Source: Nocardioides renjunii
GTDB taxonomy: Bacteria; Actinomycetota; Actinomycetes; Propionibacteriales; Nocardioidaceae
Length of the DNA stretch: 64,000 nt
Reading direction: 5' to 3'
Assembly (NCBI RefSeq): GCF_034661175.1
Contig: NZ_CP141058.1
Span: 1,054,001-1,118,000 of the forward strand
This document shows, piece after piece, positions 51,634 to 61,125 of this stretch (position 1 is the first letter of the stretch; each line of letters begins with the position of its first letter). The notes below the pieces were generated by a model, which saw nothing but the letters and a program-made list of their open reading frames with translations, had not been told where the DNA came from and ran no database searches. Made by a program: the position numbers and the translations under genes.

Positions 51634-52515
51634 ATGTTGGAGATACGGGAGCTGACCAGACGGTTCGGTGACAACACCGCCGTGGACCACGTGTCGTTCG
51701 AGGTGCCCGACGGGCTCCTCACCGGGTTCGTCGGGGGCAACGGCGCGGGCAAGACGACGACCATGCGGATGGTCATGGGCGTGCTCGGCATCGACGGGGG
51801 AGAGGTGCTGTGGCAGGGCCGGCCGATCACCCGGCTGGACCGTCGGTCCTTCGGCTACATGCCCGAGGAGCGCGGCCTCTACCCGAAGCAGCCGATCCTC
51901 GACCAGCTCGTGTACGTCGCCCAGCTCAAGGGCCTCGGCCGGGTCGAGGCGCGGACCCAGGTCCTGGAGCTGCTCGAGCGCTTCGGCCTCGGCGAGCGGA
52001 CCAAGGACCACCTCGAGAAGCTGTCGCTGGGCAACCAGCAGCGGGTGCAGATCATCGCCTCGGTGCTGCCCCGGCCGGCCGCGCTGATCCTCGACGAGCC
52101 GTTCTCGGGCCTCGACCCGATCGCCGTCGACTCGATGGTCGACCTGCTGCGCGAGTACACCCGCGACGGCGTCCCGGTCCTCTTCTCCAGCCACCAGCTC
52201 GACCTCGTCGAGCGCCTGTGCGACCGCCTGGTCGTGCTGGCCCACGGACGCCGGGTCGCCGCCGGGACGGTTGCGGAGCTGCGCGACGCGGGGGTGCCGC
52301 GCTTCCGCCTCGTCCTCGGCGGCGACGCCGGTTGGGTCCGCGACCACCGCGGGCTCGAGGTGCTGGACCTGGACGGCACCACCGCGCTCGTCGAGGTCCG
52401 CCAGGACGGCGCCGAGCAGCACCTGGTCGCCGAGGCCACGCGCCGCGGCGACGTCCACGAGTTCGTCCGGGTCCGCCCGGCGCTCAGCGAGATCTACCGG
52501 GAGGCCACCGCATGA
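51634..52515 (+). CDS. ABC exporter ATP-binding protein (NatA-like)
   Basis: A 293-residue ATPase with Walker A GGNGAGKTTT, signature LSLGNQQRVQ (the NatA/YhaQ variant), Walker B LILDEPFSGLDP and a C-terminal DUF4162-like domain ending EFVRVRPALSEIYREA. It energises the downstream ABC-2 permease (ATGA overlap). The adjacent two-component system suggests induction by envelope stress or an antimicrobial. Confidence 0.93.
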   Translation: MLEIRELTRRFGDNTAVDHVSFEVPDGLLTGFVGGNGAGKTTTMRMVMGVLGIDGGEVLWQGRPITRLDRRSFGYMPEERGLYPKQPILDQLVYVAQLKGLGRVEARTQVLELLERFGLGERTKDHLEKLSLGNQQRVQIIASVLPRPAALILDEPFSGLDPIAVDSMVDLLREYTRDGVPVLFSSHQLDLVERLCDRLVVLAHGRRVAAGTVAELRDAGVPRFRLVLGGDAGWVRDHRGLEVLDLDGTTALVEVRQDGAEQHLVAEATRRGDVHEFVRVRPALSEIYREATA

Positions 52516-53726
52516 GCACCGACAACCGCACGCACGACCGGGCGCACGACCGGGACACCGGGACCGAGCCCGCTTGGCTGCTCGTCACCCGCCGCGAGGT
52601 CGTCTCGCGCATCACCGACAAGTCGTTCATGATCGGCACCGTCCTCATGGTCGTCATGCTGGTCGGCTTCATCGGGTTCTCGGCCTGGCAGGAGGAGCGC
52701 ACCACCGAGGTCACTCTGGGGGCCACGCCCGACTCGGTCGCGATGGCGGCGGCCATCGAGGAGGCCGCTCCCGACGTCGACGACAAGGTCGCGGTCACCG
52801 TCGTCGAGCTCGACGACCGGGCCGCCGCCGAGACCGCGCTCCGCGAGGACGAGGTCGACGCCTGGCTGCACCCCGTCGACGACGGGTGGGAGCTGACCTC
52901 GGAGTCCAGCGAGCAGGAGTCGCTGACCGAGGTGGCGAGCGCCGTCGTGCGCCAGCAGGTGCTGTCGGAGAACGCGGCGAACGTCGGCACGTCGGTCGAG
53001 GACCTCGAGGCGGGCAGCACCGTGTCGACCGACTTCCTGCGCGGCGACGCGGAGAAGGCGGCGGTCGCGCAGGCGGTCGGGTTCGTCTTCGTCTTCCTCT
53101 TCTACTTCGCCGCCCTGATCTTCGGCATGCAGCTGGCCTCCTCGGTGATCGAGGAGAAGCAGAGCCGCATCGTCGAGATCATCGCCGCCGCCATCCCGCT
53201 GCGCCAGCTGCTCGCCGGCAAGGTACTCGGCAACACGGCCCTGGCGATGATCCAGCTGCTGATCTACATCGCCGTCGGCCTCGTCGGGCTCTCGTTCACG
53301 TCCTACAAGTCCTACGTCCCGGCGCTGTCCGGACCCACCGCGTGGTTCATCGGCTTCTTCCTGGCGGGCTTCATCGCGCTCGCCTGCCTGTGGGCGGTGG
53401 CCGGCTCGCTGGCCTCGCGCACCGAGGACCTGCAGGCCACCTCGACGCCGCTGACGATGCTCATGCTGGTGATGTTCTTCGGGGGCGTCTCGCTCGACGG
53501 CCGCAGCCAGGTGATCGCGTCCTACATCCCGCCGGTCTCCGCGGTGGTGATGCCCAAGCGGATCCTCGCCGGTGGCGTGGAGTGGTGGGAGCCGCTCCTC
53601 GCACTGGGACTGCTCGCCGTCTTCGCCGTGGTGACGGTGTGGGTGGGCGAGCGCCTCTACCGCCGGGCGCTGCTGCAGACCGGTGGCCGCGTCACCCTCC
53701 GCCAGGCGTGGTCCAGCGCGGAGTAG
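52512..53726 (+). CDS. ABC-2 type exporter permease (NatB-like)
   Basis: A 404-residue permease: a polar N-terminus of about 35 residues, membrane segment at about 41-60, a large outside domain (about 65-190; rich in Asp/Glu, EDEVDAWLHPVDDGWELTSES), then five further helices from about 193 to 390. The start of the helical part, FYFAALIFGMQLASSVIEEK, is typical of NatB/YhaP proteins. Its substrate may be ions, peptides or drugs. It forms a unit with the ATPase and is convergent with the DedA-like gene. Confidence 0.92.
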   Translation: MSTDNRTHDRAHDRDTGTEPAWLLVTRREVVSRITDKSFMIGTVLMVVMLVGFIGFSAWQEERTTEVTLGATPDSVAMAAAIEEAAPDVDDKVAVTVVELDDRAAAETALREDEVDAWLHPVDDGWELTSESSEQESLTEVASAVVRQQVLSENAANVGTSVEDLEAGSTVSTDFLRGDAEKAAVAQAVGFVFVFLFYFAALIFGMQLASSVIEEKQSRIVEIIAAAIPLRQLLAGKVLGNTALAMIQLLIYIAVGLVGLSFTSYKSYVPALSGPTAWFIGFFLAGFIALACLWAVAGSLASRTEDLQATSTPLTMLMLVMFFGGVSLDGRSQVIASYIPPVSAVVMPKRILAGGVEWWEPLLALGLLAVFAVVTVWVGERLYRRALLQTGGRVTLRQAWSSAE

Positions 53727-53757
53727 CCGCGATGCGGCCGGGGCCTCACGACGGATC

Positions 53758-54216
53758 TCAGAACAGGTTGACGAGCCCGGAGGTCCCGGCCACGACCGCC
53801 CAGAACCTCAGCCCGCGACCGAGCGTCCCGGTGACGAGGAAGATCCAGAAGGGGACGCGCAGGATGCCCGCCAGCACCGCCGTGACGGCGTACGGCGGGA
53901 AGCCGGTGGCGGCGGAGACGAAGAGGAGGGCGGCCGTGAACCACGGCCGCCCTTCCGCGCGCTCGTGCCACTTGTCGAGCGACGCCTTGACCTTAGGCTT
54001 GGCGAGGTGCCGGTCGACCCAGGGGGCCCGGTCGAGGTGCATGCCGCCCCAGTACCAGAGGATCTTGCCGAGCATCTGCCCCACGATCGCGGCGACGAGC
54101 AGCGCCCACATCTGGTCGGGGGCACGGTTGACCGCCACCGCGAGGATGGCCTCGATGTTGATCAACGGGAGCAGGGCGGAGCCGATCGAGGCGCCCATGA
54201 CGCTCCAGAAGAGCAT
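53758..54216 (-). CDS. small DedA/YqaA-like membrane protein
   Basis: A 152-residue membrane protein with three or four hydrophobic segments. The central block VAAIVGQMLGKILWYWGG and AATGFPPYAVTAVLAGILRV are of the DedA/VTT type. DedA-like proteins move or flip membrane phospholipids or support lipid recycling. The ATG shares one base with the CDP-alcohol phosphatidyltransferase stop, so phospholipid metabolism is a coherent context. Family-level call only. Confidence 0.78.
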   Translation of the reverse strand: MLFWSVMGASIGSALLPLINIEAILAVAVNRAPDQMWALLVAAIVGQMLGKILWYWGGMHLDRAPWVDRHLAKPKVKASLDKWHERAEGRPWFTAALLFVSAATGFPPYAVTAVLAGILRVPFWIFLVTGTLGRGLRFWAVVAGTSGLVNLF

Positions 54217-54851
54217 CAGCCGACGGCCCCGGGCACAGGCAGCCCGATCCGCACCAGGCGGTGCAGCGAGACGCACTTGAGCACCAGCAGCGCCGAGGCG
54301 ATGGCCAGGCCGACCCACATCCACCCGGTCACCAGCAGCAGCACCGCGAAGAGGGCGCTGTTGACCGCCTTGGCCGGCTTGGACCAGTTCCACAGCCAGA
54401 TGGGCCGGTCGATGACGAAGAAGTAGTTGGGGCTGCGCACCGGCCAGGCGAGGAACGCGATCGAGAGGAAGAAGTCGACCACCATGAACTCGGCGAGGTA
54501 GACGAAGATCGCGGGGGACAGGTCCGGCTGCAGCCACGCCAGGCCGATGTAGAACGCGGCGGCGTTGAACCGGTCGCAGATGACGTCGAGGACCGCGCCG
54601 ATGCGGGTCTCGCAGTCGCGGACCCGGGCGTAGAACCCGTCGAGCATGTCGCCGACCCAATAGACCACGAGCGCGGCGACCAGCAGCTCGAGGCTGTCCT
54701 GGTGGGCCGCGAGGGCGGCCAGCACGACGGAGGCGGCGGTGCGCACGCCGGTGATGACGGTCGCGCCGGTCAGCAGGCGCTCGTCGCGCACCCCGTAGCG
54801 GTTCTCGGGGTCGGCGACGGGCTCTGCCTTCACCGAACCGGGGCCCCCCAC
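54216..54851 (-). CDS. CDP-alcohol phosphatidyltransferase family protein
   Basis: A 211-residue membrane enzyme that should transfer a phosphatidyl group from CDP-diacylglycerol to an alcohol. The catalytic motif DG-x2-AR-x8-G-x3-D-x3-D is intact in the stretch beginning DMLDGFYARVRD and ending VLDVICD. Five or six hydrophobic segments follow. The alcohol (glycerol phosphate, inositol phosphate or another) is not determined. GTG 54851 follows a TAGCAT box by seven bases. It is co-translated with the DedA-like gene. Confidence 0.9.
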   Translation of the reverse strand: MGGPGSVKAEPVADPENRYGVRDERLLTGATVITGVRTAASVVLAALAAHQDSLELLVAALVVYWVGDMLDGFYARVRDCETRIGAVLDVICDRFNAAAFYIGLAWLQPDLSPAIFVYLAEFMVVDFFLSIAFLAWPVRSPNYFFVIDRPIWLWNWSKPAKAVNSALFAVLLLVTGWMWVGLAIASALLVLKCVSLHRLVRIGLPVPGAVG

Positions 54852-54858
54852 GCCGGGG

Positions 54859-54864
54859 ATGCTA
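54859..54864 (-). promoter_or_regulatory. -10 box of the phosphatidyltransferase gene (leaderless)
   Basis: Minus-strand TAGCAT ends seven bases before GTG 54851, overlapping the region just after the maf stop. Confidence 0.55.
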
Positions 54865-54869
54865 TCGGG

Positions 54870-55466
54870 TCACGCCCACAGGTCCGGCCACCCGTGCCCG
54901 AGTTCGAGGACCAGCTCGCGCAGCAGCGGCAGGCTGACGCCCACCACGTTGTGGTGGTCGCCCTCGATGCCGGTGACGAACGCCCCGCCGATCCCGTCGA
55001 TCGTGAAGGCGCCGGCGACCTCCAGCGGCTCGCCGGTCGCGACGTAGGCAGCGATCTCCTCGTCGCTGACGTCGGCGAAGTGGACGGTCGTCGAGCCGGT
55101 GGCCGCCGCGACCCGTCCGGTCGCGACGTCGCGTAGGCAGTGGCCGCTGTGGAGCACGCCGGAGCGGCCCCGCATCGCCTGCCAGCGGCGTCGTGCCTCC
55201 GCCGCGTCGTGCGGCTTGCCGAGCGCCTCCCCGTCGAGCTCGAGGACCGAGTCGCAGCCCAGGACGAGCGCATCGGCGGGCAGGTCGTCCCGAGCGGCCA
55301 CCGCCGCGCACTTGAGCTCGGCCAGCTGCAGCGCGAGCTCGGCGGGCGGCAGGTCGGTCAGCTGCGACTCGTCGACCCCGCTGACGACGACCACCGGGTC
55401 GAGCCCGGCCGCACGCAGCGTCGTACGGCGTGCGGGGGAGGCGGAGGCAAGGACCAGCCGGGTCAC
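54870..55466 (-). CDS. maf: Maf-family nucleotide pyrophosphatase
   Basis: A 198-residue house-cleaning enzyme that hydrolyses noncanonical or pyrimidine nucleoside triphosphates. It starts VTRLVLASASPARRTTLRAAG, the Maf P-loop-like signature, and contains LGCDSVLELDGEALGKP and FTIDGIGGAFVTGIEGD. GTG 55466 overlaps the DUF885 stop (GTGA), so the two are coupled. Maf next to the acc genes is a conserved actinobacterial neighbourhood (Rv3282 in M. tuberculosis, as I recall). Confidence 0.93.
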   Translation of the reverse strand: MTRLVLASASPARRTTLRAAGLDPVVVVSGVDESQLTDLPPAELALQLAELKCAAVAARDDLPADALVLGCDSVLELDGEALGKPHDAAEARRRWQAMRGRSGVLHSGHCLRDVATGRVAAATGSTTVHFADVSDEEIAAYVATGEPLEVAGAFTIDGIGGAFVTGIEGDHHNVVGVSLPLLRELVLELGHGWPDLWA

Positions 55467-57163
55467 AGGCGCCCCAGCGCGGTGCGCAGCGGGTCGAGCC
55501 CCAGCGAGCCCAGGTCGAGCGCGGCACGGTGGAAGGCCTTGAGGTCGAACCCCTCGCCCTGCCGCTGCTGCACCTCGGCCCGCGCCTCGAGCCAGATGCG
55601 CTCGCCGACCTTGTAGGACGGCGCCTGGCCGGGCAGGCCGAGGTAGCGCTTGACCTCGAACTGGATGACCTCGTCGTCCATCCGGCAGTGCAGCCGCATG
55701 AACTCCAGGCCCAGCTCGGGCGTCCACGTCTCGCCCGGGTGGAAGGCGGCGCCGCCGGCGCCGAGCCGGTTGTCCTTGGGGACGGTGAGGCCGAGGTGCA
55801 TCCCGATGTCCACGATCACCCGGGCCGCGCGCATCGACTGGCCGTCGAGCATGCCGAGCAGGTCGGCGGGGTCGTCGAGGAAGCCGAGCTCCTCCATCAG
55901 CCGCTCGGCGTAGAGCGCCCAGCCCTCGCCGTGGCCGCTGCACCAGCACATCAGGCGCTGCCAGCGGTTGAGCGTGTCGCTGCGGTAGGCGGTCTGCGCG
56001 ACCTGCAGGTGGTGACCGGGCACGCCCTCGTGGAAGACCGTGGTCACCTCGCGCCACGGGTGGAAGTCCTCGATGCCGTCGGGCACCGACCACCACATCC
56101 GGCCCGGGCGCTCGAAGTCCTCCGACGGGCCGGTGTAGTAGATGCCGCCGTCGTTGGTGGGGGCGAGCATGCACTCGATCCGGCGGATCGGCTCCGGGAT
56201 GTCGAAGTGCACGTCGGCCATGTCGGCGACCGTGCGGTCGGCCAGCCGCTGCATCCAGTCGCGGAAGGCCTCCCGCCCGTGCACGACCCGCTCGGGATCG
56301 GCGACGAGGTGCGCGACCGCGCCGTCGACGTCGGCGCCGGGGAGGATGCGGTCGGCGGTGGCGTGCATGAGGTCGGAGAGCCGCTGGAGCTCGGCCCAGC
56401 CCCAGGCGTAGGTCTCGTCGAGGTCGACCTCGGCGCCGAGGAAGTAGCGGCTGGCGAGGGCGTACACCTCGCGGCCCACGCCCTCCTCCGCCCGGCCCTG
56501 CGGCTCCATCTCGTCGCTGAGGAAGAGGCCGAACGACGCCGTGGCCGCGCTCGCGGCGCCGGCCAGCGCCCGGAGCTCGGTGCGGTCGGCGACGTCGAGC
56601 CGCTCGACGAGGCCGAGGTAGAAGTCACCCGCCTCGCCGGTCTGGCCGGTCCAGCGGCGCACCTGCTCGGCCACCTCGGCGTACTGCCGCGCCGCGACGA
56701 CGTTGCCCTTGCGTGCCTCGTCGGAGAGCGTGACCCGCAGGCCCTCGAGGACGGCGGGCACGGCGGCGAGCCGGGCCGCGATCGCCGCGACGGCGTCCTC
56801 GCCCTCGGTCGGCATCAGGTCGAAGACGCCCCGGACCTCGTGGAGCGGGCTCCACAGCACCGACATCCGGGAGCGGTTGACGCCGGCCTCCTCGAGCTCG
56901 AGCTCGAGGCGGGTGCGCTCGAGGAACGCGTCCTTCGCGGCCGCCTCCCGGTCGTCGACCGGCGTGGCCGCCTCGACCGCCGCCACGGCCCGGCGGGCCA
57001 GTGCCTCGCGGGCGTCGAACCCGGCGGGGGAGAAGTCCGTCAGCTCGTGGTCGTGCCCGCCGACGCCGATCGAGGTGGCGGTCAGCGGGTCGAGGGCGCA
57101 GTAGTCGTCGACGTAGGCGTCGCAGAGGGCGTCGATGGTGCGTGCGGTGCTCGGTCCGGGCAT
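55463..57163 (-). CDS. DUF885-family protein, putative metallopeptidase
   Basis: A 566-residue helical protein of the DUF885 family. A zinc-peptidase-like motif is seen in TVFHEGVPGHHLQVAQ, and SGHGEGWALYAERLMEELG follows as in the family. It has no signal peptide, so it is cytosolic or exported by another route. Oligopeptidase activity is inferred from the motif. ATG 57163 has AAGG upstream; GTG 57172 would add three residues. It is upstream of and coupled to maf, and divergent from a lipoprotein gene. Confidence 0.88.
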   Translation of the reverse strand: MPGPSTARTIDALCDAYVDDYCALDPLTATSIGVGGHDHELTDFSPAGFDAREALARRAVAAVEAATPVDDREAAAKDAFLERTRLELELEEAGVNRSRMSVLWSPLHEVRGVFDLMPTEGEDAVAAIAARLAAVPAVLEGLRVTLSDEARKGNVVAARQYAEVAEQVRRWTGQTGEAGDFYLGLVERLDVADRTELRALAGAASAATASFGLFLSDEMEPQGRAEEGVGREVYALASRYFLGAEVDLDETYAWGWAELQRLSDLMHATADRILPGADVDGAVAHLVADPERVVHGREAFRDWMQRLADRTVADMADVHFDIPEPIRRIECMLAPTNDGGIYYTGPSEDFERPGRMWWSVPDGIEDFHPWREVTTVFHEGVPGHHLQVAQTAYRSDTLNRWQRLMCWCSGHGEGWALYAERLMEELGFLDDPADLLGMLDGQSMRAARVIVDIGMHLGLTVPKDNRLGAGGAAFHPGETWTPELGLEFMRLHCRMDDEVIQFEVKRYLGLPGQAPSYKVGERIWLEARAEVQQRQGEGFDLKAFHRAALDLGSLGLDPLRTALGRL

Positions 57164-57213
57164 GGGCCACACCTTGCCACGTCCGGCCGGACGCCCTGTG
57201 CGAGCATCGGCCC

Positions 57214-57846
57214 ATGACGACGCGCGCCCGTGCCGCCCTGCTCGCGCCCGCTCTCACCGTCACCCTGGCCTTCACCCTGGCCGCCTGCAGCGACGAGCCG
57301 GCGCCGGTGCGGGAGACGGGTGTCGACCCGGAGTGGTACGCCGAGCTGGACCGGGCGGTCGAGGACGCCGACCAGGTCGGGGACGTCCCGGTCCTGTCCT
57401 CGGGCTCGTGCCCGATCGACACCCCGGAGGTCGCCGGGCACGACCTGGACGAGGACTCGCCGGACGTCGGCGTCAGCACGCTGGGTGACAGCGGGCACCG
57501 GCTGATCTGCTCGTGGTCGCCCCCGGCGACCGACCTGGTCGTGGCCCGCTTCGACGACCCGGCCGAGCTCGAGCTGGCGCGAGAGGACGTCAGCCGGGTC
57601 GGCGAGGTGGACAACGGCCAGAACGTCCAGGTCACGGAGGCGATCACCGTCGGCCGACGCGAGTTCTTCGTCCGGCGGACCACCTTCCCCACCAACGACT
57701 CGCACATCGACTACGCCGTGTGGTTCCTCGACGAGGACGAGCAGGGACTGGTCCTGCTCGACGTGGAGACGACCGACACCCACGACCTCATCGAGACCTA
57801 CGACGCGCAGCAGGCGGCGCAGGACCTGGCGGACCTGCTCTCCTGA
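57214..57846 (+). CDS. putative lipoprotein, unknown function
   Basis: A 210-residue exported lipoprotein with signal peptide and lipobox LAAC (Cys25). The mature part has two conserved-looking cysteines (SGSCPID and LICSWSPP) and acidic composition. It resembles actinobacterial DUF3558-like lipoproteins only loosely, and I do not assign a family. It is divergent from DUF885 and convergent with accE. Confidence 0.75.
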   Translation: MTTRARAALLAPALTVTLAFTLAACSDEPAPVRETGVDPEWYAELDRAVEDADQVGDVPVLSSGSCPIDTPEVAGHDLDEDSPDVGVSTLGDSGHRLICSWSPPATDLVVARFDDPAELELAREDVSRVGEVDNGQNVQVTEAITVGRREFFVRRTTFPTNDSHIDYAVWFLDEDEQGLVLLDVETTDTHDLIETYDAQQAAQDLADLLS

Positions 57847-57885
57847 TCGCCGGTCGCCGTCGCAGGTCGCCGGGTCGCTGACGGC

Positions 57886-58113
57886 TCAGCGCGGCAGGCC
57901 GCTGGCCCGCCAGCCGTCGGGCCCGTTGCGGTGCGGGTGCCGGACGCCGCGGGCCGGGTGGCTCCACGCCGGCCGCGGGCGGCGTGGAGCCTCGCCACCG
58001 GACGAGCCCAGGGAGGCGAACACCGCGACCAGGGCCGCGACCTCCTCGGGGGTCGCGTCCGGGTCGACGACCCGGAGCAGCGGCTGGTCCTGCTGTCCCT
58101 CTGACGCGGCCAT
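57886..58113 (-). CDS. accE: acyl-CoA carboxylase epsilon subunit
   Basis: A 75-residue accessory protein. QPLLRVVDPDATPEEVAALVAVF is broken here as LLRVVDPDATPEEVAAL, the hallmark epsilon motif; a variable basic tail follows with WSHPARGVRHP. In actinobacteria the epsilon subunit bridges alpha and beta subunits and raises activity. ATG 58113 shares one base with the accD stop. Its small size and position directly after accD make the call strong despite the length. Confidence 0.9.
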   Translation of the reverse strand: MAASEGQQDQPLLRVVDPDATPEEVAALVAVFASLGSSGGEAPRRPRPAWSHPARGVRHPHRNGPDGWRASGLPR

Positions 58114-59741
58114 CAGAGGGGGATGTTCCCGTGCTTCTTCGGCGGCAGCGTCTCGCGCTTGGAGCGCAGCAGCCGCAGGGAGCGGACGATCTCGACGCGC
58201 GTCTCGTGCGGCGCGATGACGGCGTCGACGTAGCCCCGCTCGGCGGCGATGTAGGGGTTGGCCAGCGTGGTCTCGTACTCGTCGATGAGCTCGGCGCGGC
58301 GCGCCTCGACGTCGCCCCCCTCGTCCTCGACCGCCTTGAGGGTCTTGCGGTGCAGGATGTTGGCGGCTCCCTGCGCGCCCATCACGGCGATCTGCGCGGT
58401 CGGCCAGGCGACGTTGATGTCGGCGCCGAGGTGCTTGGAGCCCATCACGTCGTAGGCGCCGCCGTAGGCCTTGCGGGTGATGATCGTGACCAGCGGGACG
58501 GTCGCCTCGGCGTAGGCGTAGATCAGCTTGGCGCCGCGGCGGATGATCCCGTCCCACTCCTGGTCGGTGCCCGGCAGGAATCCCGGCACGTCGACGAACG
58601 TCAGCACCGGCAGGTTGAAGGCGTCGCAGAACCGCACGAAGCGGGCGGCCTTCTCCGAGGCGTCGATGTCGAGGGTGCCGGCCAGCTGCAGGGGCTGGTT
58701 GGCCACGATGCCGACCGACTGCCCCTCGACGCGGCCGAAGCCGACGAGGATGTTGGGCGCGAACAGCTCCTGGACCTCGAGGAACTCCTCGTCGTCGAGC
58801 ACGGCGGTGATCACGTCGTGCATGTCGTAGGGCTGGTTGGGGCTGTCGGGGATGAGGGTGTCGAGGCTGCGGTCGAGGTCGGTGACCTCCATGTCCGGTC
58901 GCTCGTCGTAGGTCGGCGACGGGTCGAGGTTGTTCTGCGGGAGGTAGGACAGCATCGCCTTGACGTAGTCGATGGCGTCCTCCTCGTCGGAGGCCATGTA
59001 GTGGGCGTTGCCGGACTTGGTGTTGTGCGTCCGCGCCCCGCCGAGGTCCTCCATCGTGACGTCCTCACCGGTGACGGTCTTGATGACGTCGGGACCGGTG
59101 ATGAACATCGCGGAGGTCTGGTCGACCATGACCGTGAAGTCGGTGACGGCGGGGGAGTAGACGTGGCCGCCGGCGCAGTTGCCCATGATCAGGCTGATCT
59201 GCGGGATCACGCCCGAGGCGTGCACGTTGCGGCGGAAGATCTCGCCGTAGAGCCCGAGCGAGACGACGCCCTCCTGGATGCGCGCCCCGGCGCCCTCGTT
59301 GATGCCGACGATCGGGCAGCCGGTCTTCATGGCGAGGTCCATCACCTTGGTGATCTTCTCGCCGTAGACCTCGCCGAGCGAGCCGCCGAAGACGGTGAAG
59401 TCCTGGCTGAACACGCACACCATCCGGCCGTTGACCTCGCCGTAGCCGGTCACGACGCCGTCGCCGTAGGGGCGGGTCCTCTCGAGCCCGAACGCCGTCG
59501 AGCGGTGCCGGGCCAGCTCGTCGAGCTCGACGAACGTGCCCTCGTCGAAGAGCATCTCGATGCGCTCACGGGCGGTCCCGCGCCCCTTGGCGTGCTGCTT
59601 CTCGATCGCCTTCGCGGAGCCCGCGTGCACCGCCTCGTCGAGGCGCCGCTCGAGGTCGGCGAGCTTGCCCGCCGTGGTGTGGACGTCGATCTCCATGTCC
59701 TGAGGGGGGACGTCGGTGCCCTCACCCGGCTGTGCACTCAC
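58113..59741 (-). CDS. accD5: acyl-CoA carboxylase beta subunit (propionyl-CoA type)
   Basis: Carboxyltransferase moving CO2 from biotin of the alpha subunit onto acetyl- or propionyl-CoA. The 542-residue protein has both crotonase-like halves: [34 protein letters not shown] and [14 protein letters not shown] in the N-half, and [20 protein letters not shown] and [20 protein letters not shown] in the C-half. The residue after DVMGSK region fits propionyl-CoA type enzymes by overall similarity. GTG 59741 is chosen for its AGGAGG seven bases upstream. Divergent from birA. Confidence 0.93.
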   Translation of the reverse strand: MSAQPGEGTDVPPQDMEIDVHTTAGKLADLERRLDEAVHAGSAKAIEKQHAKGRGTARERIEMLFDEGTFVELDELARHRSTAFGLERTRPYGDGVVTGYGEVNGRMVCVFSQDFTVFGGSLGEVYGEKITKVMDLAMKTGCPIVGINEGAGARIQEGVVSLGLYGEIFRRNVHASGVIPQISLIMGNCAGGHVYSPAVTDFTVMVDQTSAMFITGPDVIKTVTGEDVTMEDLGGARTHNTKSGNAHYMASDEEDAIDYVKAMLSYLPQNNLDPSPTYDERPDMEVTDLDRSLDTLIPDSPNQPYDMHDVITAVLDDEEFLEVQELFAPNILVGFGRVEGQSVGIVANQPLQLAGTLDIDASEKAARFVRFCDAFNLPVLTFVDVPGFLPGTDQEWDGIIRRGAKLIYAYAEATVPLVTIITRKAYGGAYDVMGSKHLGADINVAWPTAQIAVMGAQGAANILHRKTLKAVEDEGGDVEARRAELIDEYETTLANPYIAAERGYVDAVIAPHETRVEIVRSLRLLRSKRETLPPKKHGNIPL

Positions 59742-59796
59742 GCGGTGGCCTCCTGGTCGTCTCGCACGACGTCTGCGTCGTGATCGATCTCTGCGG

Positions 59797-59802
59797 CAAT
59801 CT
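59797..59802 (+). promoter_or_regulatory. candidate -10 of birA
   Basis: CAATCT ends six bases before ATG 59809; it matches the pattern only partly. Confidence 0.35.
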
Positions 59803-59808
59803 AGACCC

Positions 59809-60606
59809 ATGACGGAGAGACCCGCACCGCGACCACCCCTCGACCCCGCCCGGCTCGCGGCGCCCCTCGGGTGGCGCGTCGAGCTGCTGGACGCGACCCC
59901 CTCCACCAACGCGTACGTCGCCGAGCGGGCCCGCGCGGGCGAGGAGCCCGGCCTCGTCGTGGTGACCGAGCACCAGACCGCCGGGCGCGGCCGCCTGGAC
60001 CGCGCGTGGGAGACGCCGGCGCGGTCCTCGCTGACCTTCTCGGTGCTGCTGCGCCCGGACGTGCCCCCGACCTCGTGGCCGTGGCTGCCCCTCCTAACCG
60101 GGTACGCCGTGCAGGCCGCGCTCGCCGACCGGCTGCCCGACATCGCCCTCAAGTGGCCCAACGACGTGCTGGTCGACGCGGCCTCGGGGCCCGGGCGCAA
60201 GGTGTGCGGCATCCTCGTCGAGCGCATCGAGGCCGAGCGGGGGCCGATGGCGGTGGTGGGGGTCGGCATCAACGTCGACCAGACCCTCGACGAGCTGCCC
60301 GTCGCGCTCGCCACGTCGGTCGCGCTCGAGACCGGCGAGCCCGTCGAGCGCACCGGCCTGCTCGGCCAGGTGCTCGGCTCGCTGCACGGGCTGCTCGGCC
60401 TGCTCGACGACACCGAGGCGCTGCGCCGCGCCTACGCCGACGTGTGCGTCACGCTGGGCCGGACCGTCGACGTGCACCTGCCCGGGGACGTCGTACGCCG
60501 CGGGGAGGCGCTCGACATCGACGCGACCGGGGCGCTGGTGGTCGGCACCGGCGACGGCACCTTCACCGTGGCCGCCGGCGATGTGGTGCACGTGCGGCCG
60601 GCCTAG
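59809..60606 (+). CDS. birA: biotin--[acyl-CoA carboxylase] ligase
   Basis: Attaches biotin to the lysine of biotinyl domains (AccA3 and pyruvate carboxylase here). The 265-residue single-function protein lacks the N-terminal DNA-binding domain of E. coli BirA. It shows TPSTNAYV, the biotin-binding [14 protein letters not shown] and [17 protein letters not shown] and GVGINVDQ, then the C-terminal SH3-like domain. It is divergent from accD, as in mycobacteria. Confidence 0.94.
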   Translation: MTERPAPRPPLDPARLAAPLGWRVELLDATPSTNAYVAERARAGEEPGLVVVTEHQTAGRGRLDRAWETPARSSLTFSVLLRPDVPPTSWPWLPLLTGYAVQAALADRLPDIALKWPNDVLVDAASGPGRKVCGILVERIEAERGPMAVVGVGINVDQTLDELPVALATSVALETGEPVERTGLLGQVLGSLHGLLGLLDDTEALRRAYADVCVTLGRTVDVHLPGDVVRRGEALDIDATGALVVGTGDGTFTVAAGDVVHVRPA

Positions 60607-60609
60607 TGA

Positions 60610-60615
60610 CATGAT
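60610..60615 (+). promoter_or_regulatory. -10 box of the PH-domain gene (leaderless)
   Basis: CATGAT ends six bases before GTG 60622; it lies four bases after the birA stop. Confidence 0.45.
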
Positions 60616-60621
60616 CGGCGC

Positions 60622-61125
60622 GTGGCCTACCCGAGCAAGCTCCTCAACGAGGGCGAGCACGTCGTCGTCACCACGAGGACGCACCCCAAGGCGCTGATCG
60701 GTCCGGCGCTGGTGCTCGTGCTCCTCGTGGCGGCCGTGATCTGGCTGAGCACCCTGACCGACTCCACACCGGTCGGCGTCGGCGCGGGGATCGTCGCCGT
60801 CCTCGTCGTCCTGTGGTTCGTCGTGCGCCCGCTGGTCGCGTGGCTGACCACCACCTACACGTTCACCAACCGCCGCTTCATCAAGCGCTCCGGCTTCATC
60901 GCCAAGGAGGGCCGCACGATCCCGCTCAACCGGATCAGCGGCGTCGACTTCGAGATCGGCGTGATCGACCGGATCTTCGGCTGCGGCACGCTCGTGGTCT
61001 CCGACGCGAGCACCGACGGCAGCGTCCTGCTCCACGACATCCCCGACGTCGAGCAGGTCCAGCTCCAGGTCGCCAACGAGCTGCACCGGCTGTCCGGTGG
61101 TGACCGTCGAGACGATGGCGCCTGA
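60622..61125 (+). CDS. PH-domain membrane protein
   Basis: A 167-residue protein with two hydrophobic segments (about 25-44 and 52-72) and a bacterial PH domain (YTFTNRRFIKRSGFIAKEGR, IPLNRISGVDFEIGVIDRIF, GCGTLVVSDAS). As I recall, a similar gene (Rv3278c) follows birA in M. tuberculosis. The function is unknown. Its end overlaps the cyclase ATG by 11 bases, implying coupling. GTG 60622 is leaderless or read from the birA transcript. Confidence 0.88.
   Translation: MAYPSKLLNEGEHVVVTTRTHPKALIGPALVLVLLVAAVIWLSTLTDSTPVGVGAGIVAVLVVLWFVVRPLVAWLTTTYTFTNRRFIKRSGFIAKEGRTIPLNRISGVDFEIGVIDRIFGCGTLVVSDASTDGSVLLHDIPDVEQVQLQVANELHRLSGGDRRDDGA

Noticed and set aside
50858..53726. The kinase/regulator/ABC block as a novel system
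   Set aside because: Histidine kinase, NarL-type regulator and NatAB-like exporter in a row is a common actinobacterial arrangement with all motifs intact.
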